From Geoalkalibacter halelectricus (GTDB taxonomy: Bacteria; Desulfobacterota; Desulfuromonadia; Desulfuromonadales; Geoalkalibacteraceae), in NCBI RefSeq assembly GCF_025263685.1, contig NZ_CP092109.1, positions 2,295,001 to 2,359,000 on the forward strand: DNA of 64,000 bases, in the 5' to 3' direction. The stretch's first letter is position 1. Each line of letters starts with the position of its first letter. The notes below the pieces were generated by a model. It ran no database searches, had not been told where the DNA came from, and saw nothing but the letters and a program-made list of their open reading frames with translations. Both the position numbers and the translations under genes were made by a program. Of the stretch, positions 44,938-58,319 are shown piece after piece.

Positions 44938-46824
44938 ATGGCCAAAGGGCGCATTCTCGCCATAGACGACGAAAAGTTCTTCCGCGAACTCTACCGCGAC
45001 ATTCTGGCCCGCGAGGGCTATGTGGTGCGCACCGCGGGGAGCGGCGAGGAGGCCCTGGACATCCTGCGCCGCGAAGACTTCGATCTGGTCATCTCCGATC
45101 TCGGCCTCACGGGCATGGACGGCGTCGAAACCAGCCGCGCCATCAAGCGTTTCAACCCCGAGCAGGAAATCATCGTGGTCAGTGCCCTGGCCGATGTGCC
45201 CACGGCGGTAGCGGCCATGAAGGCGGGCGTGACCGATTACGTCTGCAAGCCCATCAATCCGGACGAATTTCTGCTGCTGGTCAACAAAACCCTCTTCCGG
45301 CGCGCCCAGCATCTCGAACACCGCAAACTCCTCAGCGAAAACCTCGAATACGTCTCCATTGTCGCCACCTATCAGAAATGCCGCGCCTTTCTCCATGTCC
45401 ATGACCTCGACCGCCTGGGGGATCTGATTTTGGACACCCTGATGGAGCTGCTGCGCGCCGAGGGTGGGGCGCTGTGGCTTGCCGGGTTCGACGGCAGCTA
45501 TTTCCGGCGGCGGTGTCGTCGCGGTCTGGCGCGAGTTCTTCCGGAGGAAGAAACCCTTCACCTGGGCGATGATCAGCACCCCTTGCCGGAGGGCGATGAG
45601 CCGGTGCTGCTCAAGGGCGATGACCGCCTGTGGGTGCCCTTGCGTCACGAGCGCGAAACCCTGGCCCTGATGCGCATCGAAGCGCCGGTGGGGCGCGCGG
45701 TGTTCAACCGCGGCGATCTCAAGATCGCGGCCGCGGCCGCCGAGTTTGCCGCCAGCGCCCTGCACAACGTGCTGCGGCAACGCGTTTTGGAGCAGGCCAG
45801 CCTGCGCATGCCGCGCGCCGAAGCCTACACCATGGCTTTTTTCCGCGACCACATGGATAAAGAGCTGAGCAAGGCGCGACGCTATGGGCGTAATCTGGCG
45901 CTGATTCGCCTCAGAGTGGAAAATTACACCGAGTTGCATCACCATTTTCGCAGCCGCGAACTCGACGCCGCCATGAGCGCGGTCATCGAGGCGATCAATT
46001 CGATTCTGCGCGATGCCGACATCATGGCCATGGCGGCGGCGGACGATTTCTACATCCTTTTGCCGGAAACCGATTACTGGGGCTCGCTCATCACGCAGAA
46101 GCGCATTCGCAAGGCCCTGCGCGGCAAGTTGATGCTGAGCGACCTGAAAAAGACCTTTCCCATCAGGGCACACATGCGCTCGGCGGCTTTTCCCCTGGAC
46201 GGCACCAGTTTTGAACAGCTCAACGGCCACGCCGAAGACCGCCTGACCCGGCTGCAGTCAAGTCTTTATCTCAAAGAGAGTTGGGATAACACCTCCTTTT
46301 GGGGGGTGGTCGGAAAAATTCTCGGCAAGACCGAGGATTACCATTTCAGTCGCGACGGCCTCGAGGTTGCGCCGGGGTTGCACGCCTTTGGGGAGCCCCT
46401 GAAAAGCTGTTATGTGCGAATGCCCGAAGACAATATCGATTTAATTCACCGCGCCTTTTTGCGCGAGGTGGTCGAGTCGATTCGGGTGCGCGGCGTCATT
46501 TTCCGCGGTTGCGCGGATTTCGACCAGGTGCATGCGGCGCTGCCCAATCTGGATCAGGTGGAAAAGTCGGCGACGTCGCTGTTTCTGTTGGGCGGCGGGG
46601 GGCGGGTGCATTGGGATTATCAGCGCACGGTGCCCATCTTCATCGCCGAGGAGCCCTTCGGCAAGGTACCTTTTTTGTTGTATCTGAATGAGGATTCGGC
46701 CTATGCGCTGTTCGTCCGGCGCCGGGGCAGGGAATTGGTGGGCTTTCATACCTGCGATTTTTACTTTGTGGAGAATATGATCGCCAAGCTTCAAGAGCAA
46801 TATCAGCTTCAGGTGCAGATCTAG
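44938..46824 (+). CDS. Response regulator with GAF-like and degenerate GGDEF domains
   Basis: A cytosolic protein of 628 residues. The receiver (1-125) is intact: IDDEKF, Asp in VISDLGLTGMDG, and Lys in DYVCKPINP. Then a GAF-like region (about 145-285) and a GGDEF-like fold (about 300-440) whose signature reads AAADDFYILLP instead of GGDEF, so it should not make c-di-GMP but might bind nucleotide. The C-terminal 190 residues (about 440-628) show no domain I know; they include LFLLGGGGRVHWDYQRTVPI. It is 34 bases after miaB and six before the PATAN regulator, and the two may act together. Confidence 0.8.
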   Translation: MAKGRILAIDDEKFFRELYRDILAREGYVVRTAGSGEEALDILRREDFDLVISDLGLTGMDGVETSRAIKRFNPEQEIIVVSALADVPTAVAAMKAGVTDYVCKPINPDEFLLLVNKTLFRRAQHLEHRKLLSENLEYVSIVATYQKCRAFLHVHDLDRLGDLILDTLMELLRAEGGALWLAGFDGSYFRRRCRRGLARVLPEEETLHLGDDQHPLPEGDEPVLLKGDDRLWVPLRHERETLALMRIEAPVGRAVFNRGDLKIAAAAAEFAASALHNVLRQRVLEQASLRMPRAEAYTMAFFRDHMDKELSKARRYGRNLALIRLRVENYTELHHHFRSRELDAAMSAVIEAINSILRDADIMAMAAADDFYILLPETDYWGSLITQKRIRKALRGKLMLSDLKKTFPIRAHMRSAAFPLDGTSFEQLNGHAEDRLTRLQSSLYLKESWDNTSFWGVVGKILGKTEDYHFSRDGLEVAPGLHAFGEPLKSCYVRMPEDNIDLIHRAFLREVVESIRVRGVIFRGCADFDQVHAALPNLDQVEKSATSLFLLGGGGRVHWDYQRTVPIFIAEEPFGKVPFLLYLNEDSAYALFVRRRGRELVGFHTCDFYFVENMIAKLQEQYQLQVQI

Positions 46825-46830
46825 CCGATC

Positions 46831-48303
46831 ATGAGCCAGACGATTTCTCGCAAAATTCTGTTCGCCGGCGCCCGTGGAGATTTTTCCGCGGTGGCTGAAT
46901 CGTTGCTGCGTCGCGGCTACGAGGTGCAGTCCTGCGCGGAGGGCAGCCAGGCGCTGGAAAAAGCCCTGGCGCTCATGCCGGATCTGGTCGTGGTCGATGT
47001 GGATCTGCCGCTCATCGAGGGAGCGCGCCTGGCGCAGATTCTGCGCGCCAACCCGCGCACCGCCAAGCTGGCGTTTATTTTCGTCGGCCCCGAGGGGGGC
47101 GAGGTGGAGGGGTTTCGCCGTCACCGCGACCATTACCTGGTGCGCCCTTTCAATACCGAGCAGGTGCTCTCGGTGACCTTGGGGCATCTGCTGCGCCAGG
47201 AACGCACCGAGCAGGTGACGCGCCAGGGCAAGCAGGTCGAGGGCAGCCTGGAGCAGGTTTCCCTCACGGACATGCTGCAGATCTTCGGGCATAACCGCAA
47301 GGACGGATTGCTGACCCTGGAGCGCGGCGAGCAGCGCGGCACCATTGCGCTGCTCGAAGGCAGCGTCATCAACGCCCGGGTCGGTCAGGTCGAGGGTGAA
47401 AAGGCATTTTTCCGCCTGCTTGCCTGGGAGCAAGGCCGCTTCTCCTTCGCGCCGGGAATTCCCGCGGATGAGGTGCGCATCACCCGGCCCCTGGAGCATC
47501 TCATCATGGAGGGGCTGCGCCAGGTCGACGAACTCAACGCCTATGCCGCCGATCTGCCGCGGGCCGAGTCCCTGTTGTTCCTCAAGGTTCCCCTGGAGCG
47601 TATGCCGCGCGGCCTGCGGCCGACCACCCAAGAGATCCTGGTGTTGCTCGAATACTACCAGCGCGTCGACGAAATTCTCGATCATTGCCCGCGCAGCGAC
47701 TACGACATCCTGCAGATTCTGCGCATCCTCCTGGAAAAGGGTCTGATCGAGGAGCGCCGTGAGGAGTCCGGCGCCGACGAGGAGCATGCGCCGCTGCTGC
47801 ATTCGGACGAGGTTATCCGCATCAAGGATCGCTTCGGCGAGCGCGACACCCTTCTGGAAGGTTCCACGGTCAAATTGGTTCTCTTCGTCGCCGACAGCGA
47901 CGACATTCATCATTTCGTGAACTACCTTCAGAGTCTGCCGGATTTCGAACCCGACCCGCGATTTGTCAACGGTTCCGCCTCCGCGGGGGTACATGATCTG
48001 GGCCTGCTGCGCATGGGCGACACCTTTGCCTTGCGCCTCATCACCTTGCCGGCCGCCGCCGCCGCGGCGCCGCTGTGGTCGCCGTTCTGCCGGCGTCTTT
48101 TCGGGGCACTGTCTCCGGTAGGCGGCGCCGGGCTCGAGGTTGCCGAGTCGTTTTTCGCTCACCGCGCCGATGTGCCCCTGGCGCGTGTCGCCTTTAGCCC
48201 GGGAACCGCCGACGCCTTTTTCCTCGAGCGCGGCAATCGTGAGGGGCTGCGCCGTTTGCTGGTTTTTCTGTTGACGCAATTGACCCAAAAGGACCTGCCA
48301 TGA
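46831..48303 (+). CDS. Receiver-PATAN (DUF4388) regulator with GTPase-like C-terminus
   Basis: A cytosolic protein of 490 residues. The receiver-like part (1-125) keeps Asp in VVVDVDLPL but replaces the conserved Lys by Arg (YLVRPFN), so switching may be altered. A PATAN/DUF4388 domain follows (about 130-250; GSLEQVSLTDMLQIFGHNRK, DGLLTLERGEQRGTI), then a winged-helix-like part (about 255-310). The C-terminal 130 residues (VKLVLFVADSDDIHHFV...) resemble a small GTPase fold without a P-loop Lys, which is an inference from layout only. PATAN proteins are frequent in Geobacter and myxobacteria in motility or gliding switches. The stop overlaps the PHP start (ATGA). Confidence 0.8.
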   Translation: MSQTISRKILFAGARGDFSAVAESLLRRGYEVQSCAEGSQALEKALALMPDLVVVDVDLPLIEGARLAQILRANPRTAKLAFIFVGPEGGEVEGFRRHRDHYLVRPFNTEQVLSVTLGHLLRQERTEQVTRQGKQVEGSLEQVSLTDMLQIFGHNRKDGLLTLERGEQRGTIALLEGSVINARVGQVEGEKAFFRLLAWEQGRFSFAPGIPADEVRITRPLEHLIMEGLRQVDELNAYAADLPRAESLLFLKVPLERMPRGLRPTTQEILVLLEYYQRVDEILDHCPRSDYDILQILRILLEKGLIEERREESGADEEHAPLLHSDEVIRIKDRFGERDTLLEGSTVKLVLFVADSDDIHHFVNYLQSLPDFEPDPRFVNGSASAGVHDLGLLRMGDTFALRLITLPAAAAAAPLWSPFCRRLFGALSPVGGAGLEVAESFFAHRADVPLARVAFSPGTADAFFLERGNREGLRRLLVFLLTQLTQKDLP

Positions 48304-48950
48304 TCGACCTGCATACCCACACCCTGTTCAGCGACGGCGAGCTGATTCCCGCCGAACTCATTCGCCGCGCCGCGGTTGCCGGTTACACGGCCCTGGCCAT
48401 CACCGATCACGTGGATCTGTCCAATCTAGATTTCATTTTGCCGCGTATCATCGAGAGCGCGGCCATCTACGGACCCGCCTGGGGGCTGCAAGTCATTCCG
48501 GGCGTGGAACTCACCCACATCCCTCCGGCCCAGATCGCCGCCGCCGCGCGGCAGGCACGTTCCCTGGGAGCGCGCATCATCGTCTGCCATGGGGAAACCC
48601 TGGTTGAGCCCGTCGCCCCGGGCACCAACGCCGCCGCCCTCGCCGCCGACATCGACATCCTGAGCCATCCGGGCCTGATCGGTGAAGACGAAGTTCGGCT
48701 GGCCGCGCAGCGCGGCATTTGCCTGGAGATTACCACCCGCAAGGGACACAGCCTGGCCAACGGCCATGTCGCGCAGTTGGCCAGAAAGCACGGCGCCAAA
48801 CTGGTGGTCAACAACGACGCCCACGCCCCCGGCGACCTGGTCTCCCCCGACCTGGCTCGCAAAGTGGCCCGAGGCGCGGGTTTGAGCGAGGAAGAATACG
48901 AGCAGTGCCGAAAGAACAGCGCGGCACTGGTTGAGAGGGCAATGAGGTAA
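48300..48950 (+). CDS. PHP-domain metal-dependent phosphoesterase
   Basis: A hydrolase of 216 residues with the PHP metal motifs: DLHTHTLFSDGEL (first metal-binding His pair, Asp), ITDHVDLSN, PGVELTH, IIVCHGET, LSHPGLI and NNDAHAPGD. It belongs to the small PHP group annotated as histidinol phosphatase-like or PHP hydrolases. The real substrate (nucleotide or sugar phosphate) is unknown. It is translationally coupled to the PATAN regulator, which is an unusual partner and suggests a signalling-nucleotide role as one option. Confidence 0.85.
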   Translation: MIDLHTHTLFSDGELIPAELIRRAAVAGYTALAITDHVDLSNLDFILPRIIESAAIYGPAWGLQVIPGVELTHIPPAQIAAAARQARSLGARIIVCHGETLVEPVAPGTNAAALAADIDILSHPGLIGEDEVRLAAQRGICLEITTRKGHSLANGHVAQLARKHGAKLVVNNDAHAPGDLVSPDLARKVARGAGLSEEEYEQCRKNSAALVERAMR

Positions 48951-48953
48951 ATC

Positions 48954-49120
48954 GTCATTGGTCATTGGTCCTTTGTCATTTGTTAAAATCAAAGGCATAA
49001 TCCAAGACCAACGACCAACGACCAACGACCAACGACCAACGACCAACGACAAATGACAAATGACAAATGACAAATGACAAATGACAAATGACAAATGACA
49101 AAGGACAAAGGACAAAGGAC
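48954..49120. repeat. Heptanucleotide tandem array before the M42 peptidase gene
   Basis: Left arm: four units (gtcattg, gtcattg, gtccttt, gtcattt) at 48954-48981. Right arm: an unbroken run of 16 heptamers in phase, 6 x CAACGAC (49009-49050), 7 x AAATGAC (49051-49099) and 3 x AAAGGAC (49100-49120). The arms are partly complementary. The array ends ten bases before the start codon of the next gene. Confidence 0.9.
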
Positions 49121-49130
49121 AGCCTTTAAT

Positions 49131-50201
49131 ATGACCGACTCCCATTTTTCCTTTCTGAAAGAACTTGTCGAAGCTCCCAGTCCTTCGGGGTTTGAACAGC
49201 CTGCGCAGCGGGTGATCCGGCGCCATTTGGACGGGCTGGTGGATGAACTCACGACCGATGTCATGGGCAATGTCATCGGTTTGGTCAAAGGGCAGGGGGA
49301 CAACCTGCCGCGGGTCATGCTGGCCGGCCACTGTGACGAAATCGGCCTGATGATCAAGTACATCGACGATCAGGGGTTTCTCTATTTCGCCGCCATCGGC
49401 GGGGTCGATGCCCATCTGGTGCCCGGGCAGAGGGTCTACGTGCATGGATCCCGGCGAGCGGTGCTCGGCGTGGTGGGGAAAAAGCCCATCCACCTCATGG
49501 ACCAGAAGGATCGTGAAACGGTGGTCAAGCTCAAGAGCCAATACATCGACATCGGCTGCCGCTCGCGCGAGGAGGCCCAGGCCCTTGTGGCGGTGGGTGA
49601 TCCGGTGACCTTTGCCGTGGGCTTGGAGCGGCTGGAAAACGACCGGGTGATCTCACGTGCTTTCGACGACAAGATGGGCGCGTTCATCGTTGCGCGGGTT
49701 TTGCAGGAGGTGCGGGCGCGCGGTGCGGCCGCGGTCGATCTGTACGGGGTCTCCACGGTGCAGGAGGAAATCGGTCTGCGCGGCGGCGCGACCAGCGTGT
49801 ACGGGATCAATCCGGATGTCGGTATCGCCGTCGAGGTGGGCTTCGCCACCGATGTTCCCGAGGTCGACAAGAAGGAAAACGGGGAAACCAAGGTCGGCGG
49901 CGGACCGATCATCGCCCGCGGCCCCAACATCAATCCGGCCTTGTTCGAGCTGTTGACGGCGACGGCCATCGCGGAAAACATCCCCTACCAGGTAGTCGGC
50001 CACCCCCGCGCCACCGGCACCGACGCCAACGTCATGCAACTCTCGCGCGGCGGCGTCGCCACCGCTTTGGTCAGTGTGCCCCTGCGCTACATGCACACCC
50101 CGGTGGAACTGCTGTCCCTCGAGGATCTGGAGAACACCGTGCGGCTGCTTTCCGGGCTGATCTACCGCATTGAAAGCCGCGCGATGTTCATCCCGAACTG
50201 A
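49131..50201 (+). CDS. M42-family metallopeptidase (aminopeptidase/endoglucanase-like)
   Basis: A binuclear-metal aminopeptidase of 356 residues. Ligands and catalytic residues are visible: His and Asp in AGHCDEIGL, Asp in RAFDDKMG, Glu pair in VQEEIGLRG, Asp in AVEVGFATD and His in YMHTPVELL. The family makes large dodecameric shells (TET peptidases) that trim short peptides. The ATG at 49131 is taken because it begins the conserved TDSHFSFLKELVEAPSPSG; it follows the heptamer array by ten bases without a clear ribosome site. The gene stands alone before guaB. Confidence 0.92.
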   Translation: MTDSHFSFLKELVEAPSPSGFEQPAQRVIRRHLDGLVDELTTDVMGNVIGLVKGQGDNLPRVMLAGHCDEIGLMIKYIDDQGFLYFAAIGGVDAHLVPGQRVYVHGSRRAVLGVVGKKPIHLMDQKDRETVVKLKSQYIDIGCRSREEAQALVAVGDPVTFAVGLERLENDRVISRAFDDKMGAFIVARVLQEVRARGAAAVDLYGVSTVQEEIGLRGGATSVYGINPDVGIAVEVGFATDVPEVDKKENGETKVGGGPIIARGPNINPALFELLTATAIAENIPYQVVGHPRATGTDANVMQLSRGGVATALVSVPLRYMHTPVELLSLEDLENTVRLLSGLIYRIESRAMFIPN

Positions 50202-50307
50202 CAGAAGCCCTTCCGGTGCAGATTGCCGTGAAGCTTCGCCTGTCGCCCCGGTTTACCCGATTTTCTCCGCGACCTCTGCGCTCTCAGCGGTGGAAAGATT
50301 TTAAGGC

Positions 50308-51881
<1,574 letters not shown>

Positions 51882-51920
51882 GTAAATTCTCACCTTATCT
51901 TAATATTAGCCTGGAATCCT

Positions 51921-51960
51921 GGCGGGGGCGGCGTTCACCAACCGTCCCCGCCCGCGTTTT
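51921..51960 (+). terminator. Hairpin between guaB and guaA
   Basis: GGCGGGGGCGG pairs with CCGTCCCCGCC (one G-T) around a ten-base loop, followed by GCGTTTT. It may terminate or attenuate between guaB and guaA. Confidence 0.65.
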
Positions 51961-51976
51961 AGGTACGGAGCCCTAC

Positions 51977-53539
<1,563 letters not shown>

Positions 53540-53549
53540 ATTTCGGCGC

Positions 53550-54311
53550 ATGACGCTTTGCTGGTGGCGGAGGGGGCTGGTCGGATTGGTTTTGGTTCTG
53601 GCCGTGCCCTGGGTGGCCGCGGCCGAACAGGGCCGATTCGAGGATGAGGGGTATTGGGGCCGTTCCGAAACGGTGCTGACCTTGGGAGTGCTGAGCGCGG
53701 CGGGGATTTTTTCCCTCTTCGATGAAGACGTGCGGCGCGAGGTGCAGCGCAGGGATCGCGGCACCCTCGATTCCCTGGCCAACGGGTTGGATGTCCTTGG
53801 TCATCCGGCAACCGGACTGGGTCTGTCGGCAGCGCTATGGGGCGCGGGTATCTGGCGCGAGAACCCCGACCTCGCCGAAACCGGGCAGATGGCTTTCGAG
53901 GCGGTCTTGGTTGGACAGGCGGCGACGGCGGCCCTCAAATACGGTGTCGGACGCAAGCGCCCCGACAGCCGGGAAGATGCCTGGTCGTTCAAACCTTTTT
54001 CCTTTGCCGGGGATCATGATTCCCTGCCTTCGGGCCATACCGCCAACGCCTTTGCCCTGGCCGGAGTGCTGAGCCGCCGAGGTGCTGAGCCCTGGGTTCC
54101 CTGGGCGGCCTATGGCATGGCCTCGCTGGTGGGGGCGGCGCGCATCCAATCCGATGATCATTGGCTCTCCGATGTGGTTATCGGTGCCTTGGTGGGTGAG
54201 CTTGCGGCGCGCACGGTGGTACGTTTTCACGAGCGAAATCCGGACTTTTTTTTCGGTGTCGGTCCCGTGGGCATTGAAGGTGTGGGTTTTCGCCTTGCGT
54301 GGTCCTGGTAG
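53550..54311 (+). CDS. PAP2-superfamily phosphatase, exported
   Basis: A membrane or periplasmic phosphatase of 253 residues. The signal-like helix (LVGLVLVLAVPWVAAAEQG) is followed by the three PAP2 motifs: KYGVGRKRP, LPSGHTANAFALAG, and SDDHWLSDVVIGALVG, with both catalytic His. It lacks the six-helix fold of lipid phosphatases, so is more like the periplasmic acid-phosphatase type; a lipid or undecaprenyl-type substrate is still possible. The start at 53550 is by similarity of the signal peptide, since no close ribosome site exists. galE begins 19 bases after it. Confidence 0.85.
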   Translation: MTLCWWRRGLVGLVLVLAVPWVAAAEQGRFEDEGYWGRSETVLTLGVLSAAGIFSLFDEDVRREVQRRDRGTLDSLANGLDVLGHPATGLGLSAALWGAGIWRENPDLAETGQMAFEAVLVGQAATAALKYGVGRKRPDSREDAWSFKPFSFAGDHDSLPSGHTANAFALAGVLSRRGAEPWVPWAAYGMASLVGAARIQSDDHWLSDVVIGALVGELAARTVVRFHERNPDFFFGVGPVGIEGVGFRLAWSW

Positions 54312-55307
<996 letters not shown>

Positions 55308-55309
55308 GC

Positions 55310-55354
55310 GCGACCCGCTGGGTCGCCCTGGGTGAGGCAGCGCCTCGCCCCTAC
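55310..55354. repeat. Paired palindromes between galE and ugd
   Basis: GCGACCCGCTGGGTCGC (55310-55326) and GAGGC-AGC-GCCTC (55334-55346) form two hairpins ending in CCCCTACG. This matches a dispersed GGGCGACCC/CGAGGC-type intergenic repeat seen in many genomes, and is not a T-tailed terminator. Confidence 0.5.
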
Positions 55355-55406
55355 GAAAGAATGGTAATTTTTCAGAGGGAGTTTCCCCTTCAGGAGGTTT
55401 TAAATC

Positions 55407-56774
55407 ATGAATTTGACCGTTGTGGGTACCGGCTATGTCGGCCTGGTGACCGGTGCTTGTTTTGCCGAGATGGGCAACACCGTTTATTGCGTTGATGTCG
55501 ACGGCGAGAAAATCGCGCGCCTCAAGCAGGGCATCATTCCCATCTACGAGCCCGGGCTCGAGCGCATCGTACAGAGCAATTTCAAGGAAGGGCGGCTGCG
55601 TTTCACCACCTCGCTGGCCGAGGCCATGGCCGACAGCAACGTCTATTTCATCGCCGTTGGCACGCCCCCGGGCGAGGACGGTTCCGCGGATCTGCGTTAC
55701 GTGCTGGGGGTTGCCGATGAAATCGGCCGGCACCTGGGCGACTACGCGGTGGTGGTGAACAAGTCGACGGTGCCGGTCGGAACCGCCGACAAGGTGCGCC
55801 AAGCCATTGAGGACCAACTGGCCCAGCGCGGCGTCGCGCACCCCTTCGATGTGGTCAGCAATCCGGAATTTCTCAAGGAAGGCGCGGCGGTGGATGATTT
55901 CATGCGCCCCGACCGCATCATCATCGGCTCCGACAGTGAGCGCGCCGGCGAAGTCATGCGCCTGCTCTACGCGGATTTCTCGCGCAATCACGACAAAATC
56001 ATGGTCATGGGCGTGCGCGACGCCGAAATGACCAAATACACCGCCAACGCCATGCTCGCCACCAAGATCTCGTTCATGAACGAGATCGCCAACCTGTGCG
56101 ATAAGCTCGGTGTGGACGTGGAGAAGGTGCGTCTGGGCATCGGCTCCGATTCGCGCATCGGGTATTCCTTCATTTATCCCGGCTGCGGCTACGGCGGCTC
56201 CTGCTTTCCCAAGGACGTCAGTGCCCTGATCCACATGGCCGAGCAGAACCAGCTCTTTCCCCTGGTGCTGCAGTCGGTGCATCAGCGCAACATGTTTCAG
56301 AAATTGCTGATGGGCGAGAAGATCACCACCCGCTTCGGCCAGGATCTTTCCGGCAAGACCTTTGCCCTCTGGGGGCTGGCCTTCAAGCCGGGGACCGATG
56401 ATCTGCGCGAGGCGCCTTCCATCGTGCTGATGCATCAGCTCATCGGGTGCGGCGCCAAGGTGCAGGCCTACGATCCCATCGCCATGGACGCAGCCCGGCG
56501 GGAATTGCCTCGGGCCTGGTTCGAAAACGGCAGCCTGACCCTGGCCGAGCACCAGTACGACGCCCTCAAGGGCGCCGACGCCTTGGCCCTGGTCACCGAG
56601 TGGAAACCTTTCCGCCATCCGGATTTCGGCGCCATGAAGCGGCTGATGAAAAGCCCGATCATTTTCGATGGTCGCAACCAGTACGACCCGACCCGCATGG
56701 AGACCGAGGGCTTTGAGTATTTCGGCATCGGCCGGGGCAAAAAGCTCGCGGGTCCGGGCCCCGCGTGCGGTTAA
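55407..56774 (+). CDS. ugd: UDP-glucose 6-dehydrogenase
   Basis: Oxidises UDP-glucose to UDP-glucuronate with two NAD+. The 455 residues have the N-terminal [18 protein letters not shown], the catalytic Cys in [12 protein letters not shown] (about residue 265), [11 protein letters not shown], and the C-terminal [23 protein letters not shown] eight bases before the ATG is strong. Probably shares a transcript with galE. Products supply exopolysaccharide or lipid A modification. Confidence 0.95.
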   Translation: MNLTVVGTGYVGLVTGACFAEMGNTVYCVDVDGEKIARLKQGIIPIYEPGLERIVQSNFKEGRLRFTTSLAEAMADSNVYFIAVGTPPGEDGSADLRYVLGVADEIGRHLGDYAVVVNKSTVPVGTADKVRQAIEDQLAQRGVAHPFDVVSNPEFLKEGAAVDDFMRPDRIIIGSDSERAGEVMRLLYADFSRNHDKIMVMGVRDAEMTKYTANAMLATKISFMNEIANLCDKLGVDVEKVRLGIGSDSRIGYSFIYPGCGYGGSCFPKDVSALIHMAEQNQLFPLVLQSVHQRNMFQKLLMGEKITTRFGQDLSGKTFALWGLAFKPGTDDLREAPSIVLMHQLIGCGAKVQAYDPIAMDAARRELPRAWFENGSLTLAEHQYDALKGADALALVTEWKPFRHPDFGAMKRLMKSPIIFDGRNQYDPTRMETEGFEYFGIGRGKKLAGPGPACG

Positions 56775-56806
56775 CCCGCGCAACCCACAACCGCGAGGAT
56801 GAATCC

Positions 56807-57193
56807 ATGAGCCAGTCGCCCGTCGATGATCGCACGACCCTGCAGGAACTCAAGAACCGCGTCGCGGCCTTTGTCGCCGAGCGCGACTGGCAGCAGTTTC
56901 ACACCCCGAAAAACCTCAGCATGTCCATCGCCATCGAGGCGGCTGAACTCATGGAGCACTTTCAGTGGTTGACCGTGGAAGCCTCGCGCAACCTGGCCCC
57001 CGAGGCTTTGGCGGACATCGGCGAGGAACTCGCCGATATCGTCATCTATTCCCTGTCGTTGGCCAACACCCTCAATTTGGATCTGGCCCAAACCGTCGAG
57101 GCGAAGATGACGAAAAACATCCGCAAATACCCCGCCGACAAAGTCAAGGGCAAGGCCCACAAATACACCTGGTACGAAAAAGGCGAGGAATGA
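56807..57193 (+). CDS. MazG-like nucleotide pyrophosphohydrolase
   Basis: A protein of 128 residues of the RS21-C6/MazG-like dCTPase group that cleaves dNTPs (dCTP and variants) to monophosphates. The Mg-binding motif is IAIEAAELMEHFQW and ELADIVIYSLSLAN (ExxE, ExxD). YTWYEKGEE closes it. GAGGATG before the ATG supports the start at 56807. No operon partner is evident; the WYL regulator lies downstream after the heptamer repeats. Confidence 0.88.
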   Translation: MSQSPVDDRTTLQELKNRVAAFVAERDWQQFHTPKNLSMSIAIEAAELMEHFQWLTVEASRNLAPEALADIGEELADIVIYSLSLANTLNLDLAQTVEAKMTKNIRKYPADKVKGKAHKYTWYEKGEE

Positions 57194-57222
57194 TGGGCGA
57201 AGGTCTGTAGATTACCAGCCCC

Positions 57223-57243
57223 GGACAACGGACAACGGACAAC
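57223..57243 (+). repeat. Heptanucleotide repeat, three GGACAAC units, before the WYL regulator gene
   Basis: Three perfect units (57223-57243) and a partial fourth (GGACGGC) lie 13 bases before the start codon of the next gene. Short member of the 7-bp array family. Confidence 0.85.
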
Positions 57244-57256
57244 GGACGGCCTCCAA

Positions 57257-58249
57257 ATGGGCAAACCGGCAAAAAAATACAGCCAGGCGGCGCGCCTGCA
57301 CGATGTCATCCGCATTCTCGAAGCACGCTATGGGGCAAGCGTCGATGAACTGGCCGAGGAGTGTCAGGTCAACCGGCGCACCATTTACCGTGATCTGCGT
57401 GCCATCGCCGAGGCCGGCTATCCCCTGGTTCGGGACGAGACCGAGAGCGGCCCGCTGTATCGTTTTGTGACCGGCTTTAAAAATGTGCCGCCCATCATCT
57501 TTTCCCTTGAGGAATTGCTCACCCTGTATTTTTGCCGCGAGCAGCTCGGTTTTCTGCAAGGCACGCCCTTTCAGGATGATCTCGACGCAATTTTTGGCCG
57601 CATCCGCTCGTCCCTGCCGCCACGCAGCGTCGCCCATCTCGAGCGCATCGCCTCGGCGGCGGCGCCACGTTTTCAAGGGGTGCGCAATTATCAGGATAAA
57701 AAAGCGCTTCTCACCGATCTGCGCCGAGCCTTGTTGTACCAGTACCGCTGCCGCATTTGTTATGCACCGGCGCGCCGAGCCGCCCAAACCTACGAGTTTG
57801 ATCCCTATCTGCTGATTTTTTATCAGAATTCCCTGTATCTCGGCGGCTATGCCCACAATCGCAAGAGCTTGCGCCTGTTTCTCGTGGATCGCGTGCAGCG
57901 GGTCGAGGTGCTGAATGAGCGTTTCGAGGTGCCGGAGGATTTTCGTGCCGAGGATCTGACCGGGCAAGCTTTCGGGCTGATCGACGATGCGCCTCTGGAT
58001 CTTGATCTGCGCTTTGGTCCCGAGGTGGCGCATTTTATCCGCGAACGCCGCTGGCATCCTCAGCAGGTGCTCGACGAGGAGAGCGACGGCGGGGTGCGCC
58101 TGCGCTTTACCGCCGCGGGGCGCGCCGAGATTCTCGCCTGGGTGTACTCCTTTATTCCCCACGTCGAAATTCTTGGCCCCGCGGACCTGCGCGCGGAATT
58201 TGAGCAGGGTCTGCGCCAGGCGCTGGAAAAGACCAATTCGTCTTTGTGA
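57257..58249 (+). CDS. WYL-domain transcriptional regulator (YafY-like)
   Basis: A regulator of 330 residues: N-terminal HTH (about 14-60; YGASVDELAEECQVNRRTIY), WYL domain (about 150-235; YQYRCRICYAPARRA, YEFDPYLLIFYQNSLYLGG) and a WCX C-terminal domain (about 245-330). The family switches on ligand binding (often nucleic acid or small nucleotides) and controls DNA-damage or phage-defence genes in some bacteria. Nothing of that kind is next to it. Start follows the GGACAAC repeats and lacks a clear ribosome site. Confidence 0.88.
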   Translation: MGKPAKKYSQAARLHDVIRILEARYGASVDELAEECQVNRRTIYRDLRAIAEAGYPLVRDETESGPLYRFVTGFKNVPPIIFSLEELLTLYFCREQLGFLQGTPFQDDLDAIFGRIRSSLPPRSVAHLERIASAAAPRFQGVRNYQDKKALLTDLRRALLYQYRCRICYAPARRAAQTYEFDPYLLIFYQNSLYLGGYAHNRKSLRLFLVDRVQRVEVLNERFEVPEDFRAEDLTGQAFGLIDDAPLDLDLRFGPEVAHFIRERRWHPQQVLDEESDGGVRLRFTAAGRAEILAWVYSFIPHVEILGPADLRAEFEQGLRQALEKTNSSL

Positions 58250-58319
58250 CACATTCTGTCTCTTTGTCCGTCTAGTCTCGGGTTGTCGGCACCACACACC
58301 CCGGACAAGGAGACAGCTC

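Noticed and set aside
46831-48303. C-terminus of the PATAN protein as an active GTPase
   Set aside because: The first strand lacks a GxxxxGK[ST] P-loop, so activity is not claimed; only a fold-level resemblance is suggested.
48954-49120. Regular repeats considered as a CRISPR array
   Set aside because: Units are seven bases with no spacers, and no cas gene is present.
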